The notes under the pieces were generated by a model that ran no database searches, was not told where the DNA came from, and saw only the letters and a program-made list of their open reading frames with translations. A stretch of 64,000 bases of DNA. Origin: CAWAND01 sp963807065 (lineage in GTDB: Bacteria; Chloroflexota; Anaerolineae; Anaerolineales; E44-bin32). The stretch spans positions 124,001 to 188,000 of the forward strand of contig CAWDZQ010000003.1 of NCBI GenBank assembly GCA_963807065.1, in the 5' to 3' direction. A program made the position numbers and the translations under genes. This document shows, piece after piece, positions 45,605 to 55,373 of this stretch (positions are counted from its first letter, which is position 1; the number at the start of each line of letters is the position of its first letter).

Positions 45605-47131
45605 GTGAAGCTTCGATTGCCGTTCGCCTTAACTGTTGCTGCGGGCCTGATTCTGGCCTGCAGCCTCGCGCCGTCGGCCCCTGTGGCGACAGCAAAGCCT
45701 GAGGACACGGCTGGGCCGAAGACAGCCGTGCCCAGCCCACCTATGGCTGAGCCCACCCCGTCTGCGACCGCCTTCCCGACGCCCGATTTGTCGGCAACCC
45801 CGTTGGTCTGGTTTGCCCCGCTGCCGCCCATGACCATCGGCCCCGGCCGGCCGTTCATCGGTTCCGAAGATTTCATGGACCTGTTCGTGCCGGATGCCCC
45901 CTGGAGCGAGGCTGCCTCCCACATCCAGGTCTTCAAGCTGTACGGGGAGTGGGTGGCCTACAACGCCACCGATGCCGAGCTGAAGCAGGTGGTGGACGAC
46001 TTGCGAAGACGGGGCATGGCCCTGGCCGTCGAAGCCGGCGCGCTCGACGCCCCGGCCGACTGCGGTCAAAATGTGGAGGGATTTGCTGGGCTGGCGGAGG
46101 GCAACCTCATCGCCGACCGGATTCAGGAGGCCGGGGGACGGATCGATCTGATAGCCCTGGACGAGCCGTACTTCTTCGCCCACGTCTATACTGGCCCAAA
46201 CGCCTGCCATTGGCCGGCCGAACGGATCGCTCATGGAGTCGACGCGTACATTCGGGCCATGCGTGTCCGCTTCCCAGACATCATCGTGGGCGACACGGAA
46301 CCATTCGCTGGTTCGGCGACGCCGGCGGAGTATCGCGACTGGCTCACGAGCTTCCACAACCTGGCCGGGTACGACCTGGCCTTCTTCCACATGGACATGG
46401 ATTGGTCGCGCTCGGATTGGTCCCAAGAGGGTCTGCAGATGGAGTCCTACGGAAAGGCGCTTGGGATTCCGATTGGCATGATCTACATTGGCAATGGTGG
46501 TGATCCCGACGACGCGACTTACATCGCCGTGTCCGGGGAGCGAATGATCAAGCACCAGTTCGAGGACGGCGGGCAACCGGAACAAATCCTGTTCCAGTCG
46601 TGGGTGGACCATCCGGATTTTGTGCTGCCGGAGACGGATCCCACCACCTTCACCGGCCTGATTAAGACCACCTTCACGGAGCCAGATCAGCTGGGCTTTC
46701 CGAGTTCGGGTGCCGGCGCAAACCTGGCAAGGGACAAAGGGGTGCGAGTTTCGACGGTGGAAGCCGGCCATCCCGGGAAGGACGCCGTCGACGGGGACAC
46801 CGGCACGCACTGGAGCGCCGGGGCCGGCCCGCCGCAGTGGATCGAGATCGATCTGGGGGCGGTGCACGACATCGCCGAAATCCGCATGACGCCCAGCCAG
46901 TATCCAGCGGGGCGGACCGTGCACCGCGTGCTCGGAATGGGACCCGGGACGAAGGGGGAATTTATCTTGCTGCACAGCTTTGATGGGCCCACCGAGGACG
47001 GACAGCGAATGACCTTCACGCCGGAAGCGCCTTGGCTGGGTATCCAGGTGGTGCGCATCGTGACAGACGTCAGCCCATCCTGGGTCGCCTGGCGCGAAAT
47101 CGAGCTGATCGACGCTGGAACCACTCCGTGA
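45605..47131 (+). CDS. Exported lipoprotein, TIM-barrel-like domain plus discoidin-like C-terminus
   Basis: A 508-residue lipoprotein from GTG at 45605. The lipobox is LILAC (Cys19), followed by a Pro/Thr linker. The middle domain (HIQVFKLYGEWVAYNATDAELK, GMALAVEAGALDA, RIDLIALDEPYFFAHVY, FPDIIVGDTEP) has the strand-end pattern of a barrel, with acidic residues DEP and DTEP as candidate catalytic sites. The C-terminal ~120 residues (NLARDKGVRVSTVEAGHPGK to EIELID) are F5/8 type C-like and share GPPQWI, GRTVH and TFTPE with the duplicated GH proteins at 14-17.8 kb. Substrate unknown. Confidence 0.7.
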   Translation: MKLRLPFALTVAAGLILACSLAPSAPVATAKPEDTAGPKTAVPSPPMAEPTPSATAFPTPDLSATPLVWFAPLPPMTIGPGRPFIGSEDFMDLFVPDAPWSEAASHIQVFKLYGEWVAYNATDAELKQVVDDLRRRGMALAVEAGALDAPADCGQNVEGFAGLAEGNLIADRIQEAGGRIDLIALDEPYFFAHVYTGPNACHWPAERIAHGVDAYIRAMRVRFPDIIVGDTEPFAGSATPAEYRDWLTSFHNLAGYDLAFFHMDMDWSRSDWSQEGLQMESYGKALGIPIGMIYIGNGGDPDDATYIAVSGERMIKHQFEDGGQPEQILFQSWVDHPDFVLPETDPTTFTGLIKTTFTEPDQLGFPSSGAGANLARDKGVRVSTVEAGHPGKDAVDGDTGTHWSAGAGPPQWIEIDLGAVHDIAEIRMTPSQYPAGRTVHRVLGMGPGTKGEFILLHSFDGPTEDGQRMTFTPEAPWLGIQVVRIVTDVSPSWVAWREIELIDAGTTP

Positions 47132-47371
47132 TCACCATGGATCCTGCTCTCGACGCCAGGCAAGATTTCTGCGCATAGACATGGGAACGCTCGCCGAACC
47201 GGGCGATTTATGATAGCTTTTACAACACGGCGGTTGAGGAGGGCGACAATGGACATGGCGGCCACGGGTCAGGGGTGTAATATGGGCTTGACCGTGCAAA
47301 GGGGGGACAGCATTCGGTAGAAGCCACGTGCCGTCTGCTTCCAGACCGAAAACGGGGGACCAACACAGCTC

Positions 47372-48971
47372 ATGTGGCATCGTCTGACCTCCTTTCTTCG
47401 CGCGCCAGTTGTTGACGACCCGGAATCCAGCGCCCGGGCCAGATTGCTTCACGCGGCGCTCATGGCGACAGTGGTCGGTGTGGTTCCCATTGCGATACTC
47501 AACTTCGATTTGGGTGCCGTCGGATTCTCTGTCGCGCTGATTTCGATTTCCTTGTTGAGCCTGATCTGCGTCGGAATGAACCACCGGGGCCATACGCTGG
47601 CGGCGGCCGGCGTCCTCACCGGCATGGTGTACTTCGCCACCATTTACACCATCATCGATGGCGCAGGTCTGTACGACACCGGTATCCTGGCGCTTCCGAT
47701 CGTCATCACCCTTTCGACGTTCTTCTACGGGCAGGTAGGAGCGGTGCTTTCGCTGGTGGTGAGCATAGGCACATTGGCCGGCCTGGGGCTCGCCGGTGCG
47801 AACGGATGGATCGGCGGCGCGCTCGCCCAGCCGCTGCCGAAGGCGCAACTGACGGTGACCGCGATCCTGCTGCTTGCCCTGGGTGCGCTGATCTCGGTCA
47901 TCTTTGGTATGTGGCAGAGGAACCTGTCGGCTTTGCGGGATTCAAGATCCCGCCTTGAGCTGGCGATCAACAGCGCCGGCATGGGTGTGTGGGAATCCTC
48001 AGGTTCGACGGGGCAAAGTACGATTAGGGACGAACCGGCAGAGACGCAGGGGTTGCCGGGCCAGGACGCGTCTGCGTATGCTGATTGGGTCGACCGTCTT
48101 CACCCGGACGACCGCGAGGCCGCCCAGGCAAGCCTGAGGCAGTATCTGGCGGATGCGACGTTGGACGGCCCTGCCTGGTTGGCCGAGTACCGTGTCCGAA
48201 GGTCCGACGGAGCCTACCGATGGCGCTTGGTGGCCGGGCGCGTCGCAGAGAAAGACGGACATGGGCACCCTGTCCGGATGACGGGGATGTTCATGGACAT
48301 CACCGACAATAAAGAGGCCCAGATGGCTTTGCTCGAAAGCGAACGCAGGTACCGGCTCTTGACTCAAGAACTGCACGACTCAGCCACTCAGACAATCTAC
48401 AGCATGACGCTTACGCTCAAGGCGGCCCAAACCCTGCTCGAGAAGGACCCCTCACGAATACCCGGGCTGCTGGGTGAATTGGACGATCTTGCCAAGAACG
48501 CCCTCATCCAGATGCGGACCATGCTGAGCCAGGCGCGGCCAGACGTACTCGAGTCTCGTGGCCTGGTTGCTGCCATCCAGGATCATATCGCCGCGCTGGA
48601 GGAAAGGTCAGACACCAAGGTGGCGTTCCAAACTTCAGGCCGCATGCCTCTGCCCATGGGGATCGAGCTCGCGTTGTACCGCGTGACCCAAGAAGCCCTC
48701 AACAACGTGCTCAAGCATGCTGGTGACACCAGGGTCAATGTGGACCTTCAGATGGGGCCAGGGACGGTCCGGCTGCTCATTCAGGATCACGGCAGGGGGT
48801 TCGACCCCATCCAGGCATCGCGCCGTTCGGATGCCTACGGGCTGGCGACCATGCGCGAGAGGATCGAGTTCAGTGGGCGGAAAGTATGAGCTGAAATCGG
48901 CGCCAGGAGAAGGAACATCCATCGTGGTAGATGTGCCCATCGTCAGCGGCAAAGGAAGCCCCGATGGCTGA
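47372..48971 (+). CDS. NarL-type sensor histidine kinase with PAS domain (frameshift near the end)
   Basis: N-terminal membrane part with about six hydrophobic segments, then a PAS domain (residues ~190-320, WLAEYRVRRSDGAYRWRLVAGR). The HisKA_3 dimerisation domain follows with phospho-acceptor His335 (TQELHDSATQTIYS), then a HATPase_c domain with N-box TQEALNNVLKHA and G1 DHGRGFD. Near 48869 an extra T in GAGTTCAGTG shifts the frame; without it the protein continues IESVGGKYELKSAPGEGTSIVVDVPI to 48971. The recovered end overlaps the response regulator by 8 bp, which supports a reading error or a recent break. It would sense a signal at the membrane and phosphorylate the next gene product. Confidence 0.85.
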
Positions 48972-49632
48972 CATACGCGTGCTGATCGTGGATGACCACG
49001 AAGTCGTCCGCCGAGGAGTCCGAACGCTGCTTGAGCTGGAACATGACATCCAGATTGTGGGGGAGACGGCCGACGGGGTGGAAGCCGTCAATGCCACCAG
49101 CCGCCTCACCCCGGATGTGATTCTGCTCGACCTCGAAATGCCTCACCTCAGCGGGGTGGAGGCCATCCCACGCATCCTGGCCGCGAGTCCCCAATCGAAG
49201 GTTCTCGTCCTGACCAGCTTCGCCACCGACGATAAGGTCTTTCCCGCTATCAAAGCGGGCGCTCTGGGCTATCTCCTTAAGGATTCTTCGCCTGAGGATC
49301 TTGTGGAAGCCATACGAGAGGTCAACCGGGGGGAGTCGCGGCTACACCCTCAAATCGCACGCAAGGTCCTCGACGAGCTCTCCCATCCCGCGGATCGTCC
49401 CAAGACTTCCGACCCACTCACTGCTCGGGAGGTCGAGGTCATCCGCCTGATGGCCCTCGGATTAGGGAACCAAGAGATCGCCGATGAACTGGTGATCGGC
49501 GAGTCGACGGTTCGCAACCACGTCAGTTCAATCTTGAGCAAGCTGCATCTGGCCAATCGCACTCAGGCAGCATTGTATGCCCTTCGGAGTGGGCTGGCCT
49601 CGCTCGATGAAAGCGAATCTCCTCCGGACTAG
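48964..49632 (+). CDS. NarL/LuxR-family response regulator
   Basis: A 222-residue two-domain regulator. Receiver: Asp10-Asp11, phospho-acceptor Asp56 (VILLDLEMPHLSG), Thr in VLTSFATDDKV, Lys in YLLKDSS. DNA-binding LuxR-type HTH at about 155-210 (LTAREVEVIRLMALGLGNQEIADELVIGESTVRNHVSSIL). It is the cognate partner of the overlapping kinase. Targets unknown; a clear terminator follows. Confidence 0.93.
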   Translation: MADIRVLIVDDHEVVRRGVRTLLELEHDIQIVGETADGVEAVNATSRLTPDVILLDLEMPHLSGVEAIPRILAASPQSKVLVLTSFATDDKVFPAIKAGALGYLLKDSSPEDLVEAIREVNRGESRLHPQIARKVLDELSHPADRPKTSDPLTAREVEVIRLMALGLGNQEIADELVIGESTVRNHVSSILSKLHLANRTQAALYALRSGLASLDESESPPD

Positions 49633-49684
49633 CGCCCCGACGGTATGACTTTTGTCATGCCCTGAAGGGACAGATCGCTGATAC

Positions 49685-49708
49685 GGACCGCAGAAAAGCG
49701 GTCCTTTT
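49685..49708 (+). terminator. Rho-independent terminator of the two-component operon
   Basis: GGACCGC (49685-49691), loop AGAAAA, GCGGTCC (49698-49704), then TTTT. Perfect stem. A second small dyad, GGTATGAC-TTTT-GTCATGCC, lies just upstream near 49645. Confidence 0.85.
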
Positions 49709-49800
49709 GTCGTCCTCGGAAATGGTCCCTTTCGAGCTACCACAAACTGGGTCCACCACCTAAAGTTGAGTCGGATAAGACAAAGGAGGTGGATGGGCGC

Positions 49801-50205
49801 GTGGATAACTCGGCCTTCAAGGTTCTGATCGTCGATGACAACCCGGCCACTCGCCGTGGGCTTAAGCTGCTGTTGTCATTGGAGCAAGACGTGGAGGATG
49901 TTTTCGAGGCGTCGGAGTGGAAAGAGGCCGAGAGGCTGGTAAGCGAAGAGCATCCCAACCTCGTTCTACTTGATGTGCGGATGCCGGGCGTGAGCGGCAT
50001 TGAGGTGGCAAGGCGCCTCAGAGTTATCGAACCCCGGTTGCGCCTGATCGCCATGTCGATGGTCGCCGAATCAAAGCAGGCGGCGCTGAGTGCTGGCGCA
50101 GACCTGTTTGTAGAAAAGGCCGAACTCGTGGGGAACATTCGTGCCGTTCTCGGTGGCCCGCCATGCAAGGCCAAGGCTGGTCATTCTGGCAGCGGTCCGT
50201 CTTGA
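49801..50205 (+). CDS. Single-domain response regulator
   Basis: A 134-residue receiver. Asp12-Asp13, phospho-acceptor Asp58 (LVLLDVRMPGVSG) and Lys (FVEKAEL) are present. A Ser at the usual Thr/Ser site (MSMVAESK) is visible. GTG at 49801 is chosen because AAAGGAGG lies 11 bases upstream. It lies 66 bp upstream of the HD-GYP protein gene and may be its input or share its promoter. No output domain. Confidence 0.85.
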   Translation: MDNSAFKVLIVDDNPATRRGLKLLLSLEQDVEDVFEASEWKEAERLVSEEHPNLVLLDVRMPGVSGIEVARRLRVIEPRLRLIAMSMVAESKQAALSAGADLFVEKAELVGNIRAVLGGPPCKAKAGHSGSGPS

Positions 50206-50270
50206 TGGTGGTTTCGTCTTTTTGGATAAGCCGAAGGGTTGCATCGACCACAGCCGTGTAAGTGAGAAGA

Positions 50271-52961
50271 ATGACCCAGAAGATTAGCCTATCCCGCCGC
50301 ATTTTGCCGCGTATCCTGCGACCTCCGGTCTTTGAAGAAGACCCGGGGAAATCGCGCCAGGCGGCCTCCCTGTATCCGATTCTTGTGATGTCGGCTGCGG
50401 CGGCTCTCTTGTATCTACTCATCTCGGCCTTCCAAGGAGCCGTTTTCTTGGGCACCGTCGGCTATATCCTCCCGGTGCTGGCTGGTCTCCTGATGCTGCA
50501 GATCCTCTCATACTTCGGACAGCCGCGAATTGCGAGCTGGATGCTGGTGGTCGGGCTGGCATTGATGCTCGTCGTTAGCACCGCCACCGCCGACGGGGTT
50601 CGATCACCGGCCTATGCCGTGTTCGTGGACGTGGTTCTGATTGCCGGGGCGTTGCTGGGGACGCCGGCGGCTGTCGCCACAGGCATCCTGGCGGCAGGAC
50701 TGGGTGCGTTTCTCGTGATGGCGGAGGGGTTCGGGTGGGCGACGTACCCCCGGGTAACTCAACCGGCGACGGTCTACTACTTCAGCATTCAGCTTGTTAT
50801 CTTGGTGGCTTTGGCCGTGGTTTGGCTCTCGAGCCGGGACATCAGGGCCGCTCTTGTGCGGGCCTCCACAGAACTCGAGAAGAGGCTCGGGATCCAGGCG
50901 AAGCTGCGTTCAAGGGTTGAGCTAGGCGAGATTCTGGCTTCCCTGTCAGCGGCCTTCGTCTCGGCGGGCGAAGACGCCGTCGACGAACTGGTCGTCTTCG
51001 CGTTGGGTGAGCTGCAGAGCTTTCTTGGCGCCGACGCATGCCTGCTCGAGTCCGCCAACGGCGGTGAAATGCCCGGCGAGGCAGGCAGGTTGTGGTCGAG
51101 CTCAAGTTCGGCCGCGGCAAGCGCCAGCGGACTTCGGGAGGCGCTCATTTCAGATCCCACGTTGGGGGTTGATGCCGCCGTCGGAGACGCCCTGGCCCTC
51201 CACCGTCCGACGGACGACCAGCCTTCGCTCTTGTTCTGGAATGCAATCGATCCTTGGATGGCCAGTCTGAGCTCGGTGGTCGTCTTTCCGGTATGGTCTG
51301 TCGCGGCCAAGGAAGGATTACTGGTCGTAGGGTTCGGGGACCGGACGGTGGAGCTCGAAGCGGATGTGCTGGCCCAGATTCGCACCCTGGCCGAAATCAT
51401 GGTCAACGGGCTCAACCGAATCCAGGTTGAAAAAGCCCTGCGAGAGTCGCTCGATGAACTGGAACAGGCCGAGGAGGCCAAGCACGACCTGGATTACCGA
51501 TACCAGCTTCTGTTTCGGGACTCAGCCGCCGCCGTCTACATCTCCGAGAAGGACGGTCAAATCCTGGACTTCAACCCGGCTGCCTACACGATGTTCGCCA
51601 TCCCGGAGTGGGAGGAGACGGCGATCAATGCCGCTGATCTGTACGCGCATGTAGAGGATCGCCTGCAGCTCCAGGCGGCAATGGAGGCCGATGGCTATAT
51701 CCAGGACTATCCGGTCGAATTGAAAACCCGAGATGGCCGGCTGCTCGACTGCCTGATTACGGCCACTGTTCGCAGGGGCCGGGATGGGAAGGTCGTCGGG
51801 TACCAGGGCATCATTCGCGACGTGAGTCAGGAACGGCACCGACAACGACAGATGGACCTTCAGGTGCGGCGATTGGAGTCGCTGAACCGGATTGGCCAGG
51901 CCATATCCGGCAGCACCGACCCGCGCGTTACCTATGAAGTTCTCCTGAGCGAAGTGATCCAATTGCTGGGGGTGGATGCCGCCTCCGTGTTGGTCACGGA
52001 TGCCAAGAGCGGCCTGCTGGTCTTTGGGGCGGGGAAGGGCTTCCGCACCGAGGCGTTGCGCCATTCCCAGCTTCGTTTCGGCGAGGGTTTTGCCGGCAAA
52101 GCCGCCCTATCCCATCAGGAGATCTTCGCCGCCAACTTGAGCGGGACGACACCCTTCGAGCGGTCCCCGCAGTTCGCTGCCGAGGGATTCGTGTCCTACT
52201 GCGGGCTGCCCCTGTTGGCCAAGGGACGCGTCGGGGGCGTCTTGGAGCTGTTCACGCGGTTCTCGCTTGAGCCGTCGGACGCCTGGTGGGAGACGGCCAG
52301 GTCCTTCGCCGCTCAAGCTGCCGTGGCGATGGACTCGTCCAACCTCTTCATCGAGCTGGAGCGGTCCAATCTGGAATTGGTCCGTGCCTACGACGCTACC
52401 CTGGAGGGCTGGGCCAAGGCCCATGACTTGCGTGACCATGAGACGGTGGGCCACTCCAAGCGGGTGGCCGAGATGACCGTCCGGTTGGCGAGTGGCCTGA
52501 GGTTGCCGGGCGCTAGCCTGGTGCATATCTACCGGGGTGCTCTCCTCCACGATATCGGAAAGCTGGCCATCCCCGACGCCATACTCAGAAAGCCCGGCAA
52601 GCTGAACGAGGACGAATGGAAGGTCATGCGCCAGCATCCCCAGTTGGCCTACGAGCTGCTCAAGGGGATTGGCTACCTGGTGCCTTCGCTGGACATTCCG
52701 CGCTACCACCACGAGTACTGGGACGGCAACGGGTACCCTGACGGGCTCAGCCGGGAAGGGATTCCCCTGGCGGCGCGCATCTTCACCGTGGTGGATGTCT
52801 GGGACGCGCTGACGTCCGACCGGCCGTATCGCAAGGCATGGCAGCTCGAGCAAGTGCTGGATTACTTGAAAGAACGGCGCGGCACGCAGTTTGACCCTGG
52901 GGTCGTGGACGTGTTCCTCGAAATCCTTGATGGGTCAGGCGATTCTCTGAGCAGGGCCTAG
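50271..52961 (+). CDS. Membrane-bound GAF-PAS-GAF HD-GYP phosphodiesterase
   Basis: An 896-residue signalling protein. About five N-terminal membrane helices are followed by a coiled linker (RASTELEKRLGIQAKLRSRV), a GAF-like domain (~residues 225-400), a PAS domain (YQLLFRDSAAAVYISEKDGQILDFNPAAYTMF), a second GAF (LNRIGQAISGSTDPRVTYEVLL) and a C-terminal HD-GYP domain. The HD pair is His760-Asp761 (HDIGK), with HHEYWDGNGYP as the GYP motif. HD-GYP proteins hydrolyse cyclic di-GMP, sometimes cGAMP. ATG at 50271 is used. The small receiver encoded just upstream is a likely partner. Confidence 0.9.
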   Translation: MTQKISLSRRILPRILRPPVFEEDPGKSRQAASLYPILVMSAAAALLYLLISAFQGAVFLGTVGYILPVLAGLLMLQILSYFGQPRIASWMLVVGLALMLVVSTATADGVRSPAYAVFVDVVLIAGALLGTPAAVATGILAAGLGAFLVMAEGFGWATYPRVTQPATVYYFSIQLVILVALAVVWLSSRDIRAALVRASTELEKRLGIQAKLRSRVELGEILASLSAAFVSAGEDAVDELVVFALGELQSFLGADACLLESANGGEMPGEAGRLWSSSSSAAASASGLREALISDPTLGVDAAVGDALALHRPTDDQPSLLFWNAIDPWMASLSSVVVFPVWSVAAKEGLLVVGFGDRTVELEADVLAQIRTLAEIMVNGLNRIQVEKALRESLDELEQAEEAKHDLDYRYQLLFRDSAAAVYISEKDGQILDFNPAAYTMFAIPEWEETAINAADLYAHVEDRLQLQAAMEADGYIQDYPVELKTRDGRLLDCLITATVRRGRDGKVVGYQGIIRDVSQERHRQRQMDLQVRRLESLNRIGQAISGSTDPRVTYEVLLSEVIQLLGVDAASVLVTDAKSGLLVFGAGKGFRTEALRHSQLRFGEGFAGKAALSHQEIFAANLSGTTPFERSPQFAAEGFVSYCGLPLLAKGRVGGVLELFTRFSLEPSDAWWETARSFAAQAAVAMDSSNLFIELERSNLELVRAYDATLEGWAKAHDLRDHETVGHSKRVAEMTVRLASGLRLPGASLVHIYRGALLHDIGKLAIPDAILRKPGKLNEDEWKVMRQHPQLAYELLKGIGYLVPSLDIPRYHHEYWDGNGYPDGLSREGIPLAARIFTVVDVWDALTSDRPYRKAWQLEQVLDYLKERRGTQFDPGVVDVFLEILDGSGDSLSRA

Positions 52962-53128
52962 ATCCGTCAGCGACCGCGCGTCAGATTCAGGAGTCAGCCG
53001 TTTCACCCCTGCGGCGGTCGGGCACACATGCCCCGGCCGCCCCGCTCAGCTTCTGATTATCTTCACAAATGGTTCATTCTTGGGCCTCCGGAAACATGCC
53101 GCTGGCTTGGGGTTTCCCCGTAGCCAGG

Positions 53129-55170
53129 TCACTGGGCCGGGGTCTGAACGTATGCCACGGGTTGGCCGTCGACGATGACTTGACAGTACTGCAGGAAGTT
53201 GAGCGGCGTCTCTGAGACGTTCCGGTCGACGTCGTCGTCATGCAAGGGAAGCTGGCCGGAGGGCTCGGTGAGGTCGAGGGTGTGGGTCTGATCCAACATG
53301 AGGCACTCAACCGAAGCAGGAAGCGCCGGAGTTTGGTACTCGACCACCAAATCCTCGGTCACATCGCAGAAAGTCCATCCGTTGACGCTTCAGACGTGGC
53401 AGTTGGCCTTGGCGTAGGTCACGGAAACCACGCTGATGCTGGCCTCCAGGCCGGTATCGGTCTTGCTGTCCGACGCCGCAGGCGCTTGCGTCGCCCCCGC
53501 CTCGGCTGGCTCCGTAGGCGATGGCTATTGCGCCAGCTGCTCCACGTCGATCGCCTGAAAAGGCGCCGCCGCCTGCTCGGCGCTCATGGCCTCACCCGAG
53601 CCGGCGTCCAGCCGGTCGAGGGCTGACCGGTAGGCGTCGGCTATGGCGGCGCAGCGGCCCACGAAGCCGGCGTCGAGCGGGGCCTGCGCCTTGTCCTTGA
53701 GGCTGCCATCGCCCACGCTGAGCTTGGAGACCAGGATCGTGACCGCCTGGACGGCCGGATCGTCGGAGGACCCCGGGCCGAAGACCAATCCCTTGGCCAG
53801 CGCACCTGCGGACGGCGTCCTGCCGGCCTTGGCCAGCGTGTCCACCGTGTCATTCAGGTCGCCGAGATCGGCCTGGACCTTCTCGAGATCAGCCTTGACC
53901 AGGTCCTGCGGTCGTTCAAGTGCGCTGGCAATTCTGCCGGCTGTGGCCCTCAATCTGGCCCCGGTCGGGCCGCCGATGGCGGCCGCCCAGCGCTCGATGT
54001 CATGCGCCGTGGATTGGATGCGCTGGATATCACCCAAGACGCCTCCGGCGCCTCCCGATAGCCCCTGAATGGCGTTATCCAGCAGGGTCTGGGAGCTGTT
54101 AACCCCCTTGGTGACGGCGCCGAACACGCGCTGGAGCATCCCGGTGCCCAGGAGGCGCGAGTGATGATTCCTTCCACGCGCTTGTTAAACGCTTGCCGAG
54201 CCTGGTTCTTGCTGGCCTCCGCCACCGCCAATTCGGCTTTGCGCTGGTCTTCGATCATGGCCACCAGTTTGGTGTAGGTGGCCACCTGCGACGGCCGCAG
54301 CCCTCCCACGTCCCGGTTGACGAGCTGACTGCGGGCCGTCTCACGCAGCTTGTCGTAACAGGCATTGCGGTCGGCGATGAATTGCTCGGCCTGTCGGTAG
54401 ACCCGGTTGCGGTGACACCAACCGACGAAGAACCCCACCACCGGGATCACACTCGACAACCCACCCACTTGCAGCGTCTGCCCGGCTGATGGCACATGGA
54501 CGTCCGACGCGGGATCAAAGGTGACGCCACGCCTCTCGGGCCCGGCCGGGAAAGGGGCGGAAAGGCGGTGGACGGTGCTGGATGTGGCCCCAGAGTCGGG
54601 GGCCAAGACGAAAGTGTCCACGCTCACCAAGCGGCCGTGGTCAAAACCCATCAGGATCTGATCCCCGTCGACCATGGCGCCGCCCGGGACGTCGATCTCG
54701 TCGAGGGCAACCGTCTCGAGGTCCTGCGGCTCGAGGCCGTTCAGCACGCCCTGCAGATCATCCGGGCTGTCGCCTTCGTGGAAAGTGGGGGGGTCATACT
54801 GGTGCGCAAAAAGACTCCCGTCGGGGGCGGGGTCGAGGCCGGCCGTCCAGACCAGTTCGCCGTCCACAAAGTCAAAACGCGCACCCGCGTCGAAGTAGGA
54901 CCACTCTTCCCAGCGAACGTCCTTCCCAGCCACGGGTTGCCGATGGATCGAGAACACATCCGGGGCGCCCATCAGGCTAAGGACTTCATTGCGGCGGTCA
55001 TCAGGCGGGGTGTTGACGGCTTCGTCCAACGCCATGTCAGGCGCAGCCGTCCCTCCTGCCGCGTTGGAGCCGGTGCCGCTCTGGGGCCCGGGTAGGGGCA
55101 TATTGCAGGCCAAGATGCTCGCCAGAAGGACCGTCAGGACCGCTGTTGCCCGCTTCGACCGCACGTTCAT
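53129..55170 (-). pseudogene. Decayed large lipoprotein gene
   Basis: Starts at 55170 with lipobox ILAC (Cys22). The first ~340 residues (LMGAPDVFSIHRQPVAGKD, YFDAGARFDFVDGELVWTAG, IPVVGFFVGWCHRNRVYRQA, a coiled helical region) run in one frame. A one-base loss near 54140 moves the frame to GTGMLQRVFGAVTKGVN and a helical domain. A TAG at 53525 is followed in the same frame by PSPTEPAEAGATQAPAASD, a TGA at 53390 and SVNGWTFCDVTEDLVVEY, ending with the true stop at 53129. The reconstructed protein would be ~680 residues. I do not recognise the family. Two nonsense codons and one frameshift point to decay. Confidence 0.65.
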
Positions 55171-55292
55171 TTCCTCATTTCTCCTTGCCTGGCCCATCCC
55201 CGGGCCAAGAATCGACCTTCAATAGCCGATCTTCCTGTGTCGGGCAAGTCGACTTGGGCACAAATTCCCGGCTTGTTTCGGTAAAGAGAGCC

Positions 55293-55361
55293 TTGACAAT
55301 GTTAATGAGAAACATTATAGTAATAACGATAAACGATAAGCTCTTACCGCTAAACAGTAAG
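55293..55361 (+). promoter_or_regulatory. Strong sigma-70-type promoter and operator-like repeats for DUF2975/XRE pair
   Basis: TTGACA (55293-55298), 17-bp spacer and TATAGT (55316-55321). Inverted repeat AATGTT-N7-AACATT (55298-55316) overlaps the spacer. Downstream are the direct repeat AACGATA twice in a row (55325-55338) and CTTAC-N9-GTAAG (55343-55361). The small XRE protein of this operon is the likely binder. Confidence 0.7.
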
Positions 55362-55373
55362 GAAGGATATGGG

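Noticed and set aside
45629..46975. Antisense frame of about 450 codons opposite the 45605 lipoprotein
   Set aside because: No ribosome site or recognisable domain; the sense frame has signal peptide, linker and C-terminal domain.
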